A stretch of DNA of 64,000 bases from Planctomycetaceae bacterium. Its GTDB lineage: Bacteria > Planctomycetota > Planctomycetia > Pirellulales > Pirellulaceae. Every line of letters begins with the position of its first letter. Position 1 is the stretch's first letter. The stretch lies in NCBI GenBank assembly GCA_012729315.1, contig JAAYDI010000141.1, positions 41,230 to 105,229 of the forward strand, given 5' to 3'. Below the pieces are notes generated by a model. The model saw nothing but the letters and a program-made list of their open reading frames with translations. It did no database searches and was not told the DNA's origin. The translations under genes and the position numbers were made by a program. Below are positions 1-7,975 of the stretch, piece by piece.

Positions 1-1006
1 CGGCGGAGCCGATCATCGCGCCCAGCACGTCGTCCTTCTGCTGGGGCAGAGTGCCGTCGACGATGGCGCCCTGCACGCCGGTCTCTGCCAACGCCTGGAC
101 AGCCGTGGCAAACGCCCACTGCCGCGTCGTGGACCGGACGTCGTTGTTCTTCATGAAGTAGATGGTGCCCCGGGGGTGCGTGGCGTCGGCCGCCACGCTG
201 CGCTGCAGATAGTCCAGGGCTTCACGGACTGAATTACCCCGGCCGCTCGTCACCGCCAGCATGGTGGACAGCACGTAACGCATGCCCTGCTCCGCCACGC
301 GGGTACCGGTGGGATCCCAGGCGTACTTCGAGCGGAAGGCGGTCGTCGGCTGGATTTCCAGCGGCTCCTGGCTCTTGCCCGCATTCGCCAGCTCCTGCGC
401 TTCCTGCACCGCCTTGCCGTGTTCCGCCGACAACGCCGACTGTTGCAGATCGCGCAGCGGACGACGCGCGTAGAAGTTATTGATCAGCTCCAGGTAGTGG
501 CGGTTCTTGGCCAGCACGAATTGGTAGAGGTAGGTCAAGCCGGTGAGGGAGGCTGTGGGGGCCAGAAGTTTGTCCGGCGCGGCACCGCCCAGGTCGCGGC
601 GCGCATCGATGGCCGTGGGAAAGTCGGACGAGTAGACGATGTAATCGACATGTTCGAGCAGGTTCCGTTCGAACAGCGTCTTGAAGACGGGCACGAGAAT
701 GGTCTCGCGAAACGTCTCGACGTCGGTCTGCTCGAAACTGGACAGATCTGTCAGGTACACGACGTTCGACGGCGGAATCTGCCGCCACTGGAGGTAGTGG
801 TTGGCCACGGTCTGGGACGCCCAGCTGTCGGCGTTCACGACCAGTGCCACGTTCTCCGGCCCCCCACCGGCGAAAACCGGCCCGCTCGCAAATACCAGAC
901 AAGCAAACACCAGACAACACGCCACCAACAGTTGCCGTGCAGCGTCTGCCAGCGCTCCATGCGGGCACTGCCCCACGAAGCGGCCCGATTCCTGCAGTCT
1001 GCTCAC
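1..1006 (-). CDS. TIGR03790-family secreted protein (3' end outside window)
   Basis: Leftward reading frame that runs off the left edge; 335 codons are visible. The start is a GTG at 1006 preceded by GGGAGG about 8 nt upstream. Residues 22-46 are a hydrophobic signal segment ending in VFA, so the product is probably exported. The mature part opens with VALVVNADSWASQTVANHY followed by QIPPSNVVYL, which matches the opening strand and motif of the TIGR03790 family found in planctomycetes and some proteobacteria; the family has no established reaction. Later stretches (TRVAEQGMRYVLSTMLAV, GTIYFMKNNDVRSTT) also fit that family from memory. The promoter is not evident. It diverges from the ThuA-DUF1080 gene. 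Function inside the cell envelope is unknown. Confidence 0.8.
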   Translation of the reverse strand, partial: MSRLQESGRFVGQCPHGALADAARQLLVACCLVFACLVFASGPVFAGGGPENVALVVNADSWASQTVANHYLQWRQIPPSNVVYLTDLSSFEQTDVETFRETILVPVFKTLFERNLLEHVDYIVYSSDFPTAIDARRDLGGAAPDKLLAPTASLTGLTYLYQFVLAKNRHYLELINNFYARRPLRDLQQSALSAEHGKAVQEAQELANAGKSQEPLEIQPTTAFRSKYAWDPTGTRVAEQGMRYVLSTMLAVTSGRGNSVREALDYLQRSVAADATHPRGTIYFMKNNDVRSTTRQWAFATAVQALAETGVQGAIVDGTLPQQKDDVLGAMIGSA

Positions 1007-1265
1007 CCCATCTGCCTCCCTGATTCTGTACGCCAGTTCCTCACACGCGTGCTGCCGTACGCCCCGGGGGCAACCGGCAGGCACCGCTTCATCGGCTGCG
1101 CCGATCCCCGATGATACCCTGTGGCGATAGCCGGTTGCCAGTCCGTGCCAGGGGAGCGCGGCGGCCCAATCGTCCCGTGTGCTAATCACCCCGTGTACCA
1201 ATCGCGCCTTGTGATGCGCCTGCGGAAATCGCGCACAGGTATCTCACCGGGCCCGTTTCCCGCGT

Positions 1266-1271
1266 TACAAT
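1266..1271 (+). promoter_or_regulatory. possible -10 element (TACAAT) for the ThuA-DUF1080 gene
   Basis: TACAAT sits 65 bp before the chosen ATG at 1336. No good -35 is visible 17 bp upstream. It overlaps an upstream in-frame start at 1270, which argues for the downstream start. The same hexamer precedes genes at 11.2 kb and 58.75 kb. Confidence 0.35.
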
Positions 1272-1335
1272 GGCGGACACTGCGTGCGTCTGGTTCCATG
1301 CCTGCCAACTACTCATGCCTGAGGAGACCGAGTCT

Positions 1336-2655
1336 ATGCTGACGTCCATGCTGACGCGAAGAACCCTGCTGTTGTTGATCGTTTTCCAGATGTGCCTGGG
1401 AGTCACCCTTGCCCAAGGCGCTGCAGCCGTCAAAGAGGACCAGCTCCAGGTGCTCGTCATCACCGGCGGACACGACTATGACGTGCCACAGTTCAACGCC
1501 ATGTTCGCGGCCATCCCGGACATCGCCGTCGAATACGCCACCTTCCCCGATGCGGCGGCGCGGCTGACGCCCGAATTGGCTGACAAGGTCGATGTCATCG
1601 TGCTCTATGACATGTGGGTACCGGGATTCACTCCCGAACAACAACAGGCCTTCGTCGCGCTGCTCAATCGCGGCATCGGACTGGTGGCGCTGCATCATAC
1701 CCTGGGTGGACACCCGGAATGGCCCGAATACGGCAAGATCATCGGCGGTCATTACCGGGTGGCCCCCCGGACCGTCGATGGCCAGACGGTGCCCGCGTCC
1801 GAGTTCTACCATGATATGGATATCCAGGTCCGGGTGGCCGATACCGATCACCCGATCACTCGCGGCCTGCAGGATTTTCAGATCCACGACGAGACCTACA
1901 AAAACTACGACACCGATCCGAACGTCCGTGTCCTGCTCACCACGGATCATCCTCAGAGCGATCCGGAGATCTGCTGGGTGAAGCAGTACGGCCGCAGCCG
2001 CGTGGTGTACCTGGAACTGGGGCACGACCGCCACGCGTACGAGCATCCGAGTTACCGGACGGTTCTGGCCCGCTCCATTCGCTGGACGGCCGGCCGCCCG
2101 GCCGATCCGGACGCCCCCACCACAGCACTGTTCAATGGCCGGGATCTGACCGGATGGACGGCGGAAGGCCAGGCCGTGTGGGAGGTCAAGGATGGCATGT
2201 TGATCGGGCGGCAAGGAGCGGGTAACACCCCCGGCGACCTGTTCACCACTGATACGTACGACGATTTCGAGCTTACCGTCACCTACCGCGTCGTATGGCC
2301 CGCCAACAGCGGTGTGTGGTACCGGTACCAGAGCGGCGAGAAGGCGTACCAGGCCGACATTCTCGAGTACGAGAATCCATTTGCGCTGAGCGGCTCGCTG
2401 TATCGTCCAGGGGGCACGGGCGGACCGTTCGAAGCGGTTAACACGGATGCGAGCATCATCGATCGGGAAGGCTGGAACACCATGGTCATCCGGGCCGCCG
2501 GCAGCCGGCAGGTCATCTTCCTCAATGGAAAGAAGGTGGTGGACGTGCGGGCGGACGTGTCGGACAGCGGCCGCATCGGATTCCAGGTTCATCCCGGCGA
2601 TGAATTCGCCACGATGCAGATTGTGGTGCGCGAGATTACGATTCGCCCGCTGTGA
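1336..2655 (+). CDS. secreted ThuA-like domain fused to DUF1080 (3-keto-disaccharide hydrolase) domain
   Basis: 439 aa. The ATG at 1336 is chosen because a GAGGAG lies upstream and because residues 1-27 then form a clean signal peptide (RRT followed by LLLLIVF, cleavage near LAQG). Residues about 37-245 are a ThuA/trehalose-utilisation type, glutamine-amidotransferase-like fold with GGHDYDV (44-50) and ALHHTLGGH (118-126). Residues about 262-437 are a DUF1080 jelly-roll domain, recognised by LFNGRDLTGW at its start. DUF1080 proteins are linked to hydrolysis of 3-keto sugars made by Gfo/Idh/MocA dehydrogenases. ThuA-DUF1080 fusions are common in planctomycetes. The leftward Gfo genes downstream fit this role, but the substrate cannot be told from sequence. 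Confidence 0.85.
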   Translation: MLTSMLTRRTLLLLIVFQMCLGVTLAQGAAAVKEDQLQVLVITGGHDYDVPQFNAMFAAIPDIAVEYATFPDAAARLTPELADKVDVIVLYDMWVPGFTPEQQQAFVALLNRGIGLVALHHTLGGHPEWPEYGKIIGGHYRVAPRTVDGQTVPASEFYHDMDIQVRVADTDHPITRGLQDFQIHDETYKNYDTDPNVRVLLTTDHPQSDPEICWVKQYGRSRVVYLELGHDRHAYEHPSYRTVLARSIRWTAGRPADPDAPTTALFNGRDLTGWTAEGQAVWEVKDGMLIGRQGAGNTPGDLFTTDTYDDFELTVTYRVVWPANSGVWYRYQSGEKAYQADILEYENPFALSGSLYRPGGTGGPFEAVNTDASIIDREGWNTMVIRAAGSRQVIFLNGKKVVDVRADVSDSGRIGFQVHPGDEFATMQIVVREITIRPL

Positions 2656-3157
2656 GGGAGGAGAGAGTAGAGAGGAGAGAAGAGAGCTTGGAATTGCAGG
2701 GAGCGGGGGCAGGACAAGAAAAAAACGCCCGCAGTCTCCTGGAGGTTGGTCGACCGCGGCACAAGGCCCAACTGCTTGTGCGTTTCACGGTCAATCACGC
2801 TCCAGGAGCCTGCGGGCTTACCCCGTCAGCAAACTCGCGTCGTCCGCGTGCACCTGTCCGCCGGCCGGCAGGGCATCCGGTCCTGTCCGGGCCGTCTTGT
2901 TCCACCGCATCCTTCGCATGTTGGGAATGATCGATCCAGGTGGCCCGACAAATGCAACCAAAAGCGCGTTCGCTGCGCAGCCGTCAGGATCGGCACAAGC
3001 GGAATCACGGGAGGAAGGAGCAAGTCACACCGACTCGCCTCCTCCGGCCGTTCGGCCAGCAGACGTGTGCCCGCCCAGGTGATTGGTCGGTACGGGTCCT
3101 CGTGGACAGGAATGGTCGATACATCGAGGCAGGGCACTTCCACATCCGGGAACCGCG
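2656..3157. other. intergenic region between convergent genes, with one long hairpin
   Basis: About 500 bp between the ThuA-DUF1080 stop and the stop of the leftward Gfo gene. It starts with a purine-rich stretch (2656-2700) and holds the long inverted repeat described separately at 2719-2817. Frames in 2826-3157 stay open but show no start, Shine-Dalgarno or recognisable family. Confidence 0.6.
2719..2817 (-). terminator. long imperfect hairpin followed by T7: terminator or small structured RNA
   Basis: Arms GCCCGCAGTCTCCTGGAG (2727-2744) and CTCCAGGAGCCTGCGGGC (2800-2817) pair over 18 positions with one mismatch. Inside, GACCG/CGGTC and GCACAAG/CTTGTGC continue the stem with internal loops, so about 91 nt fold into one rod. 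Read leftward the rod is followed at once by seven T (the A7 at 2719-2725), the usual sign of an intrinsic terminator. It lies 340 nt past the stop of the Gfo gene at 3158, farther than usual. A stand-alone RNA ending here is the alternative. Confidence 0.55.
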
Positions 3158-4237
3158 TCAGCAACCGATGTGCAGCGCTTGAGCCTGGGCCTGGAGCGCC
3201 AGTTCGATGGCCAGGAACGTGTGCCGCTGCGGCATGGCGTGATCGGTGCGCTGGAGACAATCGAGTATGAGCTGACCGAAGAACGGGAAGCCCACCTGGC
3301 CGTGCACGGGAATGTGCCGTTCACCTGTGTGATCCACCAGGTACACGTGATCGCCCGCACCATCCCGGGCGACGTCCAGGTACTTGCGCAGTTCCAGATA
3401 GCCGTCGGTGCCGAGCACGATCGTCCGGCCATCACCCCAGGCACTCAAGCCGTCGGGGGTGAACCAGTCGACCCGGAAGTAGAAGCTGGCGCCGTTGTCA
3501 GCCAGGAAGCTGGCGTCGCCGAAATCCTCGAAGGCCGGGTGATCCGGATTGTGGTAGTTAGCCACGGTGCTGTGCAGCACGCGGGCATTCTGTGCACCGG
3601 TATAGTACAGGCACTGTTCGATCTGATGGCTGCCGATGTCCACCAGAATGCCGCCGTACTGCTGCCGATCCCAGAACCAGGCGGGACGCTGTGCGGGACT
3701 CAGGCGGTGCGGGCCGAGTCCGATCACCTGCAGGACACGCCCGATCGCGCCGTCCTGGATGAGCTGTCCGGCGTGGACGGCGGCTTCGACGTGCAGCCGT
3801 TCCGAGTAGTAGACGGCGAAGATCCGGCCGGTCTGCGCGACCTGCTCCCGCACCGCGTCGAGTTGTGCGAGCGTCGTCAGCGGCGGCTTGTCGGTGAAGT
3901 AGTCTTTGCCGTGGTCCAGTGTGCGCAGCCCCAGCGGACCGCGCTGGCACGGCACCGGCGCGCTGGCGACGAGCGTCACAGACGGATCTTCCAGGACTTC
4001 GGCTTCCTCCCGTGCCGGAGCTGCGCCCGGGTAGGTCTGGCAAAACGTCTCCACCTTGCGCGGATCGGGATCGTAGACCCAGACCAGCTCACCGCCGGCC
4101 TCGAGCAGTCCGTTGCACATGCCGTAGATATGCCCATGGTCCAGCCCCACGGCCGCGAAACGGAACTCGCCCGGACCGCAGACCGGTCGGGCCTTGCCCC
4201 GCGGCGCGTAGTGCATGCCGTCGGCTTTCTGCGTCAT
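3158..4237 (-). CDS. Gfo/Idh/MocA family oxidoreductase (cytoplasmic)
   Basis: 359 aa, last gene of a three-gene leftward operon; only 9 bp separate it from the Gfo gene upstream. The start ATG at 4237 has GAGAGG 6 nt before it. Residues about 24-140 are the NAD(P)-binding Rossmann domain (FAAVGLDHGHIYGM, with TDKPPLTTL as the EKP-like motif). The rest is the C-terminal alpha/beta substrate domain (GGILVDIGSHQIEQCLYY holds the conserved D-x-G-x-H-Q-x-E-Q pattern). No signal peptide. Family members oxidise or reduce sugar hydroxyls, often at C3. Linked here to a second Gfo and a URO-D-like protein; the substrate is unknown. Confidence 0.85.
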   Translation of the reverse strand: MTQKADGMHYAPRGKARPVCGPGEFRFAAVGLDHGHIYGMCNGLLEAGGELVWVYDPDPRKVETFCQTYPGAAPAREEAEVLEDPSVTLVASAPVPCQRGPLGLRTLDHGKDYFTDKPPLTTLAQLDAVREQVAQTGRIFAVYYSERLHVEAAVHAGQLIQDGAIGRVLQVIGLGPHRLSPAQRPAWFWDRQQYGGILVDIGSHQIEQCLYYTGAQNARVLHSTVANYHNPDHPAFEDFGDASFLADNGASFYFRVDWFTPDGLSAWGDGRTIVLGTDGYLELRKYLDVARDGAGDHVYLVDHTGERHIPVHGQVGFPFFGQLILDCLQRTDHAMPQRHTFLAIELALQAQAQALHIGC

Positions 4238-4246
4238 GGTCGCCTC

Positions 4247-5404
4247 TCACTTCCCATAGTCCCGGCCGAAAGTGATTTCGTTGTCGGCGAAGTTGGCCAC
4301 GCTGCGGGTTTTCGTACGGAATCGCCGCGCCACGCGGAGGATGCCGTCCCGCGCATAGAACGGATCGTCGGGCGTCAACGGCAGCGCCACCTTGCCGCCC
4401 AGATGACCCGACTGATAGATGGCACTGACCAGCTCCAGCGTGCGCCGCCCCTGCTCGGCGTCGATCAGCAGCGGTGCGTCCCCTGCGATCGCTTGCAGGA
4501 AATTCGCGATCTGCCCGTCATGCCCCTGCTGTACGACGTCCGGCAGCCGGTCGTAGAAATCCTGGATCTTGTCCTGCGTCGAGACGTCCTCTGTGGGGAA
4601 CCCATTCTCCCGCTGTGTCATGGCACGCACTTGCCAGGGCAGTCCGACCCGTGCACGCTCACCCTGGAACACCAGCTGTTGATCCTCCCCATGATGGACC
4701 AGCGAGGCGGTGATCTGGCCGATGCTGCCGTCCGGGTACTGCAGCACCGCGGTGGCGAAATCCTCGACCTCCGAATTGTCGTGGTTCAGGTTCGCGTTGA
4801 CGGCCCACACTTCGGTTGGCAGCCCTCGCATCCACTGGAACAGGTCGATGTGGTGGACGGCGTGGTTCATCGTGCAGCCGCCACCTTCCTTGTCCCAGGT
4901 GCCGCGCCACCAGAGGTCGTAGTAGTTGCTGCCGCGCCACCAGAACGAGTCGACCTGCGCGTGCAGCACGCGGCCGAGCAACCCGGCTTCGAGGACCTGC
5001 TTGAGCTTCATCACGGGGGTCTGGAAACGATTCTGGGCCACGACGGACAGCAGGCGGCCGCTGGCGCGCGCGGCGGCCTGCATCTGATCGCATTCGGCAA
5101 GGCAGGTGGCCATGGGCTTTTCGACCAACACGTGTTTGCCGGCATCCAGCAGCGCGACGGTGGCAGGCGCATGTTCGAACGGTGGCAGACAGACCGATGC
5201 GGCGTCGAAGTCGGCCTCCGCCAGCAGCCGTTTCAGGTCGGGAAACACGGCCGCCTCCAGCCCGTGCCGCGACGCCTTCTCGCGCGCTTTGTCGGGAAAC
5301 AGATCGGCCAGGGCCACCACCCGGCACTGGTCCGGGAACTTGAGATACGACTGGATGTGACGGTCCGCAATCGCCCCCGTACCTAGTATGGCGATCTTCA
5401 GCAT
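4247..5404 (-). CDS. Gfo/Idh/MocA family oxidoreductase (cytoplasmic)
   Basis: 385 aa from the ATG at 5404, which has AAAGGAG upstream; the frame stays open to 6151 but the upstream part is antisense-like. The Rossmann domain starts at residue 1 with LKIAILGTGAIADRHIQSY, followed by LPPFEHAPATVALLDAGKH and VEKPMATCLAE (the conserved EKP, residues near 100). The C-terminal domain carries GGGCTMNHAVHHIDLFQWM, the usual G-G-x-x-x-x-x-x-H-x-x-D motif. No signal sequence. Second gene of the URO-D-like/Gfo/Gfo operon, with a 38-bp gap to the gene before and 9 bp to the gene after, so the two dehydrogenases are probably made together and may act on the same sugar. Confidence 0.88.
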   Translation of the reverse strand: MLKIAILGTGAIADRHIQSYLKFPDQCRVVALADLFPDKAREKASRHGLEAAVFPDLKRLLAEADFDAASVCLPPFEHAPATVALLDAGKHVLVEKPMATCLAECDQMQAAARASGRLLSVVAQNRFQTPVMKLKQVLEAGLLGRVLHAQVDSFWWRGSNYYDLWWRGTWDKEGGGCTMNHAVHHIDLFQWMRGLPTEVWAVNANLNHDNSEVEDFATAVLQYPDGSIGQITASLVHHGEDQQLVFQGERARVGLPWQVRAMTQRENGFPTEDVSTQDKIQDFYDRLPDVVQQGHDGQIANFLQAIAGDAPLLIDAEQGRRTLELVSAIYQSGHLGGKVALPLTPDDPFYARDGILRVARRFRTKTRSVANFADNEITFGRDYGK

Positions 5405-5442
5405 CGTAAAACTCCAACTCCTTTCGCAGGCAGCTGCCACCC

Positions 5443-6471
5443 CTACACGCTGCGCGCCGCCGCCAGAGCGCGGATGTTCGCACCCGGCGTACCCGGCGAT
5501 GTGCCGCCGCCGGCTGACAGCAGCCAGCCGTGTGCCGCCGGGTGCGCTCGGCGACACGCCGCCACATGTGCCTGGACCTCGTCGGGCGTGCCGCGGGCCA
5601 GCACCTCCAGCGGCGGGACGTTGCCCATCAGGCAGATCTCGCCGCCCACCAGATCGCGGACCCGGTCTAGCGGCTGCTGGTGCGTGAAGTTGAGCACGCG
5701 GATGCCCAGTTCGGCGTAACAGCCGAACGCGACCGGGTTGTTCGTGTCGTTGTGGAACAGCTTCAACAACTCGGGGAACGCCCCGAACACGTCGGCCAGA
5801 TAGGGGTGGGCGAACTCGCGATAGTCCGCCAGCGACAGGAAACCCACGATGTCGTCCAACAGCAGCACGCCCCCGACATCCGGCAACACCTCGGCCTGTG
5901 CCTCCAGCCACGTGCGCACCAGCGTCGTTGTGGTGCGCAGCAGCTGGTGTACCTGGTCGGGAGCCGTCTTCAGAGCCAGCAGGAATTCGGTGACACCCAG
6001 CAGATGCGTCGCCAGCACCAGCGGCCCACGCGCGGCCATGATCCGGACCACATGCCCCGCATCCGCGATGCGCGGCCGGAGCAACTGATAGTAGTTCAGG
6101 ATGACCGGCAGCAGGCCGTCGCGGCGCGGGTTGGGGGGCGCCAGCCGGCACACGTCCTGAATCTCGGCCGTCAACGCATGCACGTCGGGGACCCTGTCGT
6201 GATGGAAGGTCAGCCGGCAGCCGAAGGCGCTCGGTTCAGCAGCCATGCCCATCTCGACCCAGAAACCGGGTACGAAGATCACGTCAGGGAACTCGCGGGC
6301 CACCGTCACGTTGGCGTGCAGCCAGACTTCCGGCACGGTCAGGTAGTCCAGGGTCGAGATGCCGAGGTAACCTGGCAGCCAGGGGCTGTCAATAATCAAC
6401 GCCACCGGGGGCACGGCGAAATCTTCCCCGGCCGCGCACCGCTTCAGCACATCCCACTGTTCAGCTCGCAT
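5443..6471 (-). CDS. uroporphyrinogen decarboxylase (URO-D)-like family protein, not HemE
   Basis: 342 aa, ATG at 6471 with GGAG close upstream. The C-terminal part has the URO-D superfamily pattern: FHNDTNNP, then ICLMGNVPPLEVLARGTPDEV, and the glycine-rich LSAGGGTSPGTPGANI near residues 320-335. The N-terminus lacks the arginine/substrate motifs typical of HemE (for example the PVWxMRQAGRYLPEY region), so a haem role is not supported. Such URO-D-fold proteins include methyltransferases and many uncharacterised planctomycete and Lentisphaerae proteins found beside Gfo/Idh/MocA genes, as here. It leads the operon and starts 73 bp after tRNA-Val on the same strand. Confidence 0.7.
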   Translation of the reverse strand: MRAEQWDVLKRCAAGEDFAVPPVALIIDSPWLPGYLGISTLDYLTVPEVWLHANVTVAREFPDVIFVPGFWVEMGMAAEPSAFGCRLTFHHDRVPDVHALTAEIQDVCRLAPPNPRRDGLLPVILNYYQLLRPRIADAGHVVRIMAARGPLVLATHLLGVTEFLLALKTAPDQVHQLLRTTTTLVRTWLEAQAEVLPDVGGVLLLDDIVGFLSLADYREFAHPYLADVFGAFPELLKLFHNDTNNPVAFGCYAELGIRVLNFTHQQPLDRVRDLVGGEICLMGNVPPLEVLARGTPDEVQAHVAACRRAHPAAHGWLLSAGGGTSPGTPGANIRALAAARSV

Positions 6472-6544
6472 CGTCGCTCCGCTCGTTCGCGTTGAATAGG
6501 GGGAATGAGATGCAATTGAAACTGTCGACAGGGTTTACGATCAG

Positions 6545-6618
6545 TGGGCGATGAGGGACTCGAACCCCCGACCCCCTCGGTGTAAACGAGGTGCTCTAAC
6601 CAACTGAGCTAATCGCCC
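6545..6618 (-). tRNA. tRNA-Val (anticodon UAC)
   Basis: 74-nt cloverleaf on the minus strand. Acceptor GGGCGAT pairs with ATCGCCC, discriminator A. D arm TTAGCTCAGTTGGTTAGAGC; anticodon stem CCTCG/CGAGG encloses TTTACAC, so the anticodon is TAC (valine). T arm contains GGTTCGAGTCC. CCA is not encoded. Confidence 0.97.
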
Positions 6619-6853
6619 GGTGCGGAATCGCGTATGGGATAATCCAACGGCTGCATGATAGTCAGGTGCATGGGGGCTCGCAAGGCAACCTCATGCTGGG
6701 CCGCCAGGACGCCAGGATTGTCTGCCGTTGCAAACCGCGCGGTGCACACCTTGCTGAACGACGCTGCCGTGTCACACAATGGTCTCACACAATGCAGACA
6801 CCGCGCGGAAGTATCGCCCGACGGTGCCTGCGGAGACTGGAGGTCGCCACGAA

Positions 6854-7807
6854 ATGACATGTGAGATTCTGACGCTCATCGATCCCGACTCGGGCGCGCT
6901 GGCCCGCTTCCTGCCAGGTGTCGGCTGCAACTGTTTCCAGTTCCAGGTGCCGACCAGGTCCGGGCCGGTCGAAGTGCTGTGGGCGGAGCCGGGTTTCGAG
7001 CAGGGGGACAAGCGGGCGAGCGGCAGCGGGAATCCGGTGTTGTTTCCCTTCCCGGGCCGGATCCAGGGGACTACGCTCCACTGGGACGGCCGCGACTGGC
7101 CGCTCGCGCCGGGGGATGGGCTGGGCAACGCGATTCACGGCTTCGTCCATGAACGCGCGTGGCGCGTGGTGGAGCTCGAGTCGAGTCGCCTCGTGGCCGA
7201 ATTCCAGGCATCGCAGGATGATCCGCAGTTACTCCAAAGTTGGCCGGCCGATTTCCGCATCCGGGCGAGTTACACGTTGCGCGGGGCGCAGCTGTCCGCC
7301 ACCTACCGCATCGAGAATCCGGCCGCGTGCCCGCTGCCGTACGGCCTGGGCACACATCCGTACTTCCGCCTCCCCTTGGGTGGCACGTCGGCAGCCGGCT
7401 GCCGCGTCCACGTGCCGGTGCAACGCTGTTGGGAGCTGGCAGCGATGATCCCCACCGGCAGCCCCATGCCGCCGGACGTCGCCGCGCGGCTGGAGCGCGG
7501 TCAGATGTTTCGCGACATGACGTACGACGACGTGTTCTCTGACCTGGTCGCGCGCGGCGGGCAGTGCGAGGCCACGATCGACGATCCAGAGTCCGGGCGG
7601 CGCATGACGCTGACGTTCGACAGCGGTTTTCGCGCGTGCGTGCTGTACACGCCGCCCCATCGGGAAGCGCTCTGCATCGAACCGTACACGTGTATCCCCG
7701 ACCCGTTCCGTCTGGAATCGCTGGGCATCGACGCGGGGCTGCGCGTGTTGGACCCTGGGCAGTCATGCGAGCTGCATGTGGACATCGAGCTGTGCGAGCT
7801 GAGCTGA
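6854..7807 (+). CDS. aldose 1-epimerase family protein
   Basis: 317 aa. The ATG at 6854 (MTCEIL) is preferred over an in-frame start at 6779 because GGAGG lies 12 nt upstream and the extra residues have no family similarity. The protein has the galactose-mutarotase beta-sandwich signature: NPVLFPFPGRI near residues 58-68, GNAIHGFVHERAW (the first catalytic His region), LPYGLGTHPYFRLPLGG (second conserved His) and CIEPYTCIPDPF near the C-terminus, where the Glu fits the catalytic base. These enzymes interconvert alpha and beta anomers of sugars in the cytoplasm. Alone on the plus strand between leftward genes. The true substrate is open; many family members are not galactose-specific. Confidence 0.85.
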   Translation: MTCEILTLIDPDSGALARFLPGVGCNCFQFQVPTRSGPVEVLWAEPGFEQGDKRASGSGNPVLFPFPGRIQGTTLHWDGRDWPLAPGDGLGNAIHGFVHERAWRVVELESSRLVAEFQASQDDPQLLQSWPADFRIRASYTLRGAQLSATYRIENPAACPLPYGLGTHPYFRLPLGGTSAAGCRVHVPVQRCWELAAMIPTGSPMPPDVAARLERGQMFRDMTYDDVFSDLVARGGQCEATIDDPESGRRMTLTFDSGFRACVLYTPPHREALCIEPYTCIPDPFRLESLGIDAGLRVLDPGQSCELHVDIELCELS

Positions 7808-7975
7808 TGCCGCTGCTGACACCTGTGCGGCATGCGCATCAGCGTCTTGAGGATCTTCCTTGAGGATCTTCTCGAGGGTCGTTCCGGTCTTTTCTTTCTT
7901 GGTCAGGAACTCGTTCAGGGCCAGGCCATGGGGGAGGCAGGCCTCGACGATCGGAGGGGCAGAAACACAGGCCGG
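7766..7975 (-). other. coding-like in-frame extension beyond the kinase amber stop
   Basis: Read in the kinase frame past TAG (7976-7978), 70 sense codons continue to TGA at 7763-7765. The stretch includes LALNEFLTKKEKTGTTLEK and ILKEDPQDADAH, hydrophilic and protein-like. The first part keeps a G/C-rich third position like the neighbouring genes; the last 15 codons overlap the 3' end of the epimerase gene. It may be a remnant of a longer C-terminus, a recent nonsense change or chance. Confidence 0.3.

Noticed and set aside
2826..3157. Open minus-strand frame after the Gfo stop, with VEVPCLDVSTIPVHEDPY
   Set aside because: No start codon with a ribosome site and no known motif; its first part overlaps the Gfo gene in another frame. 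A frameshifted Gfo tail was considered but the Gfo C-terminus is complete.
3083..5386. Very long open frame on the plus strand opposite the two Gfo genes
   Set aside because: It is the antisense frame of genes with clear family motifs on the minus strand; high-GC coding DNA gives long open frames on the opposite strand.
5443..6471. HemE
   Set aside because: The C-terminal pattern fits the URO-D superfamily but HemE substrate motifs are missing and no haem gene is adjacent.
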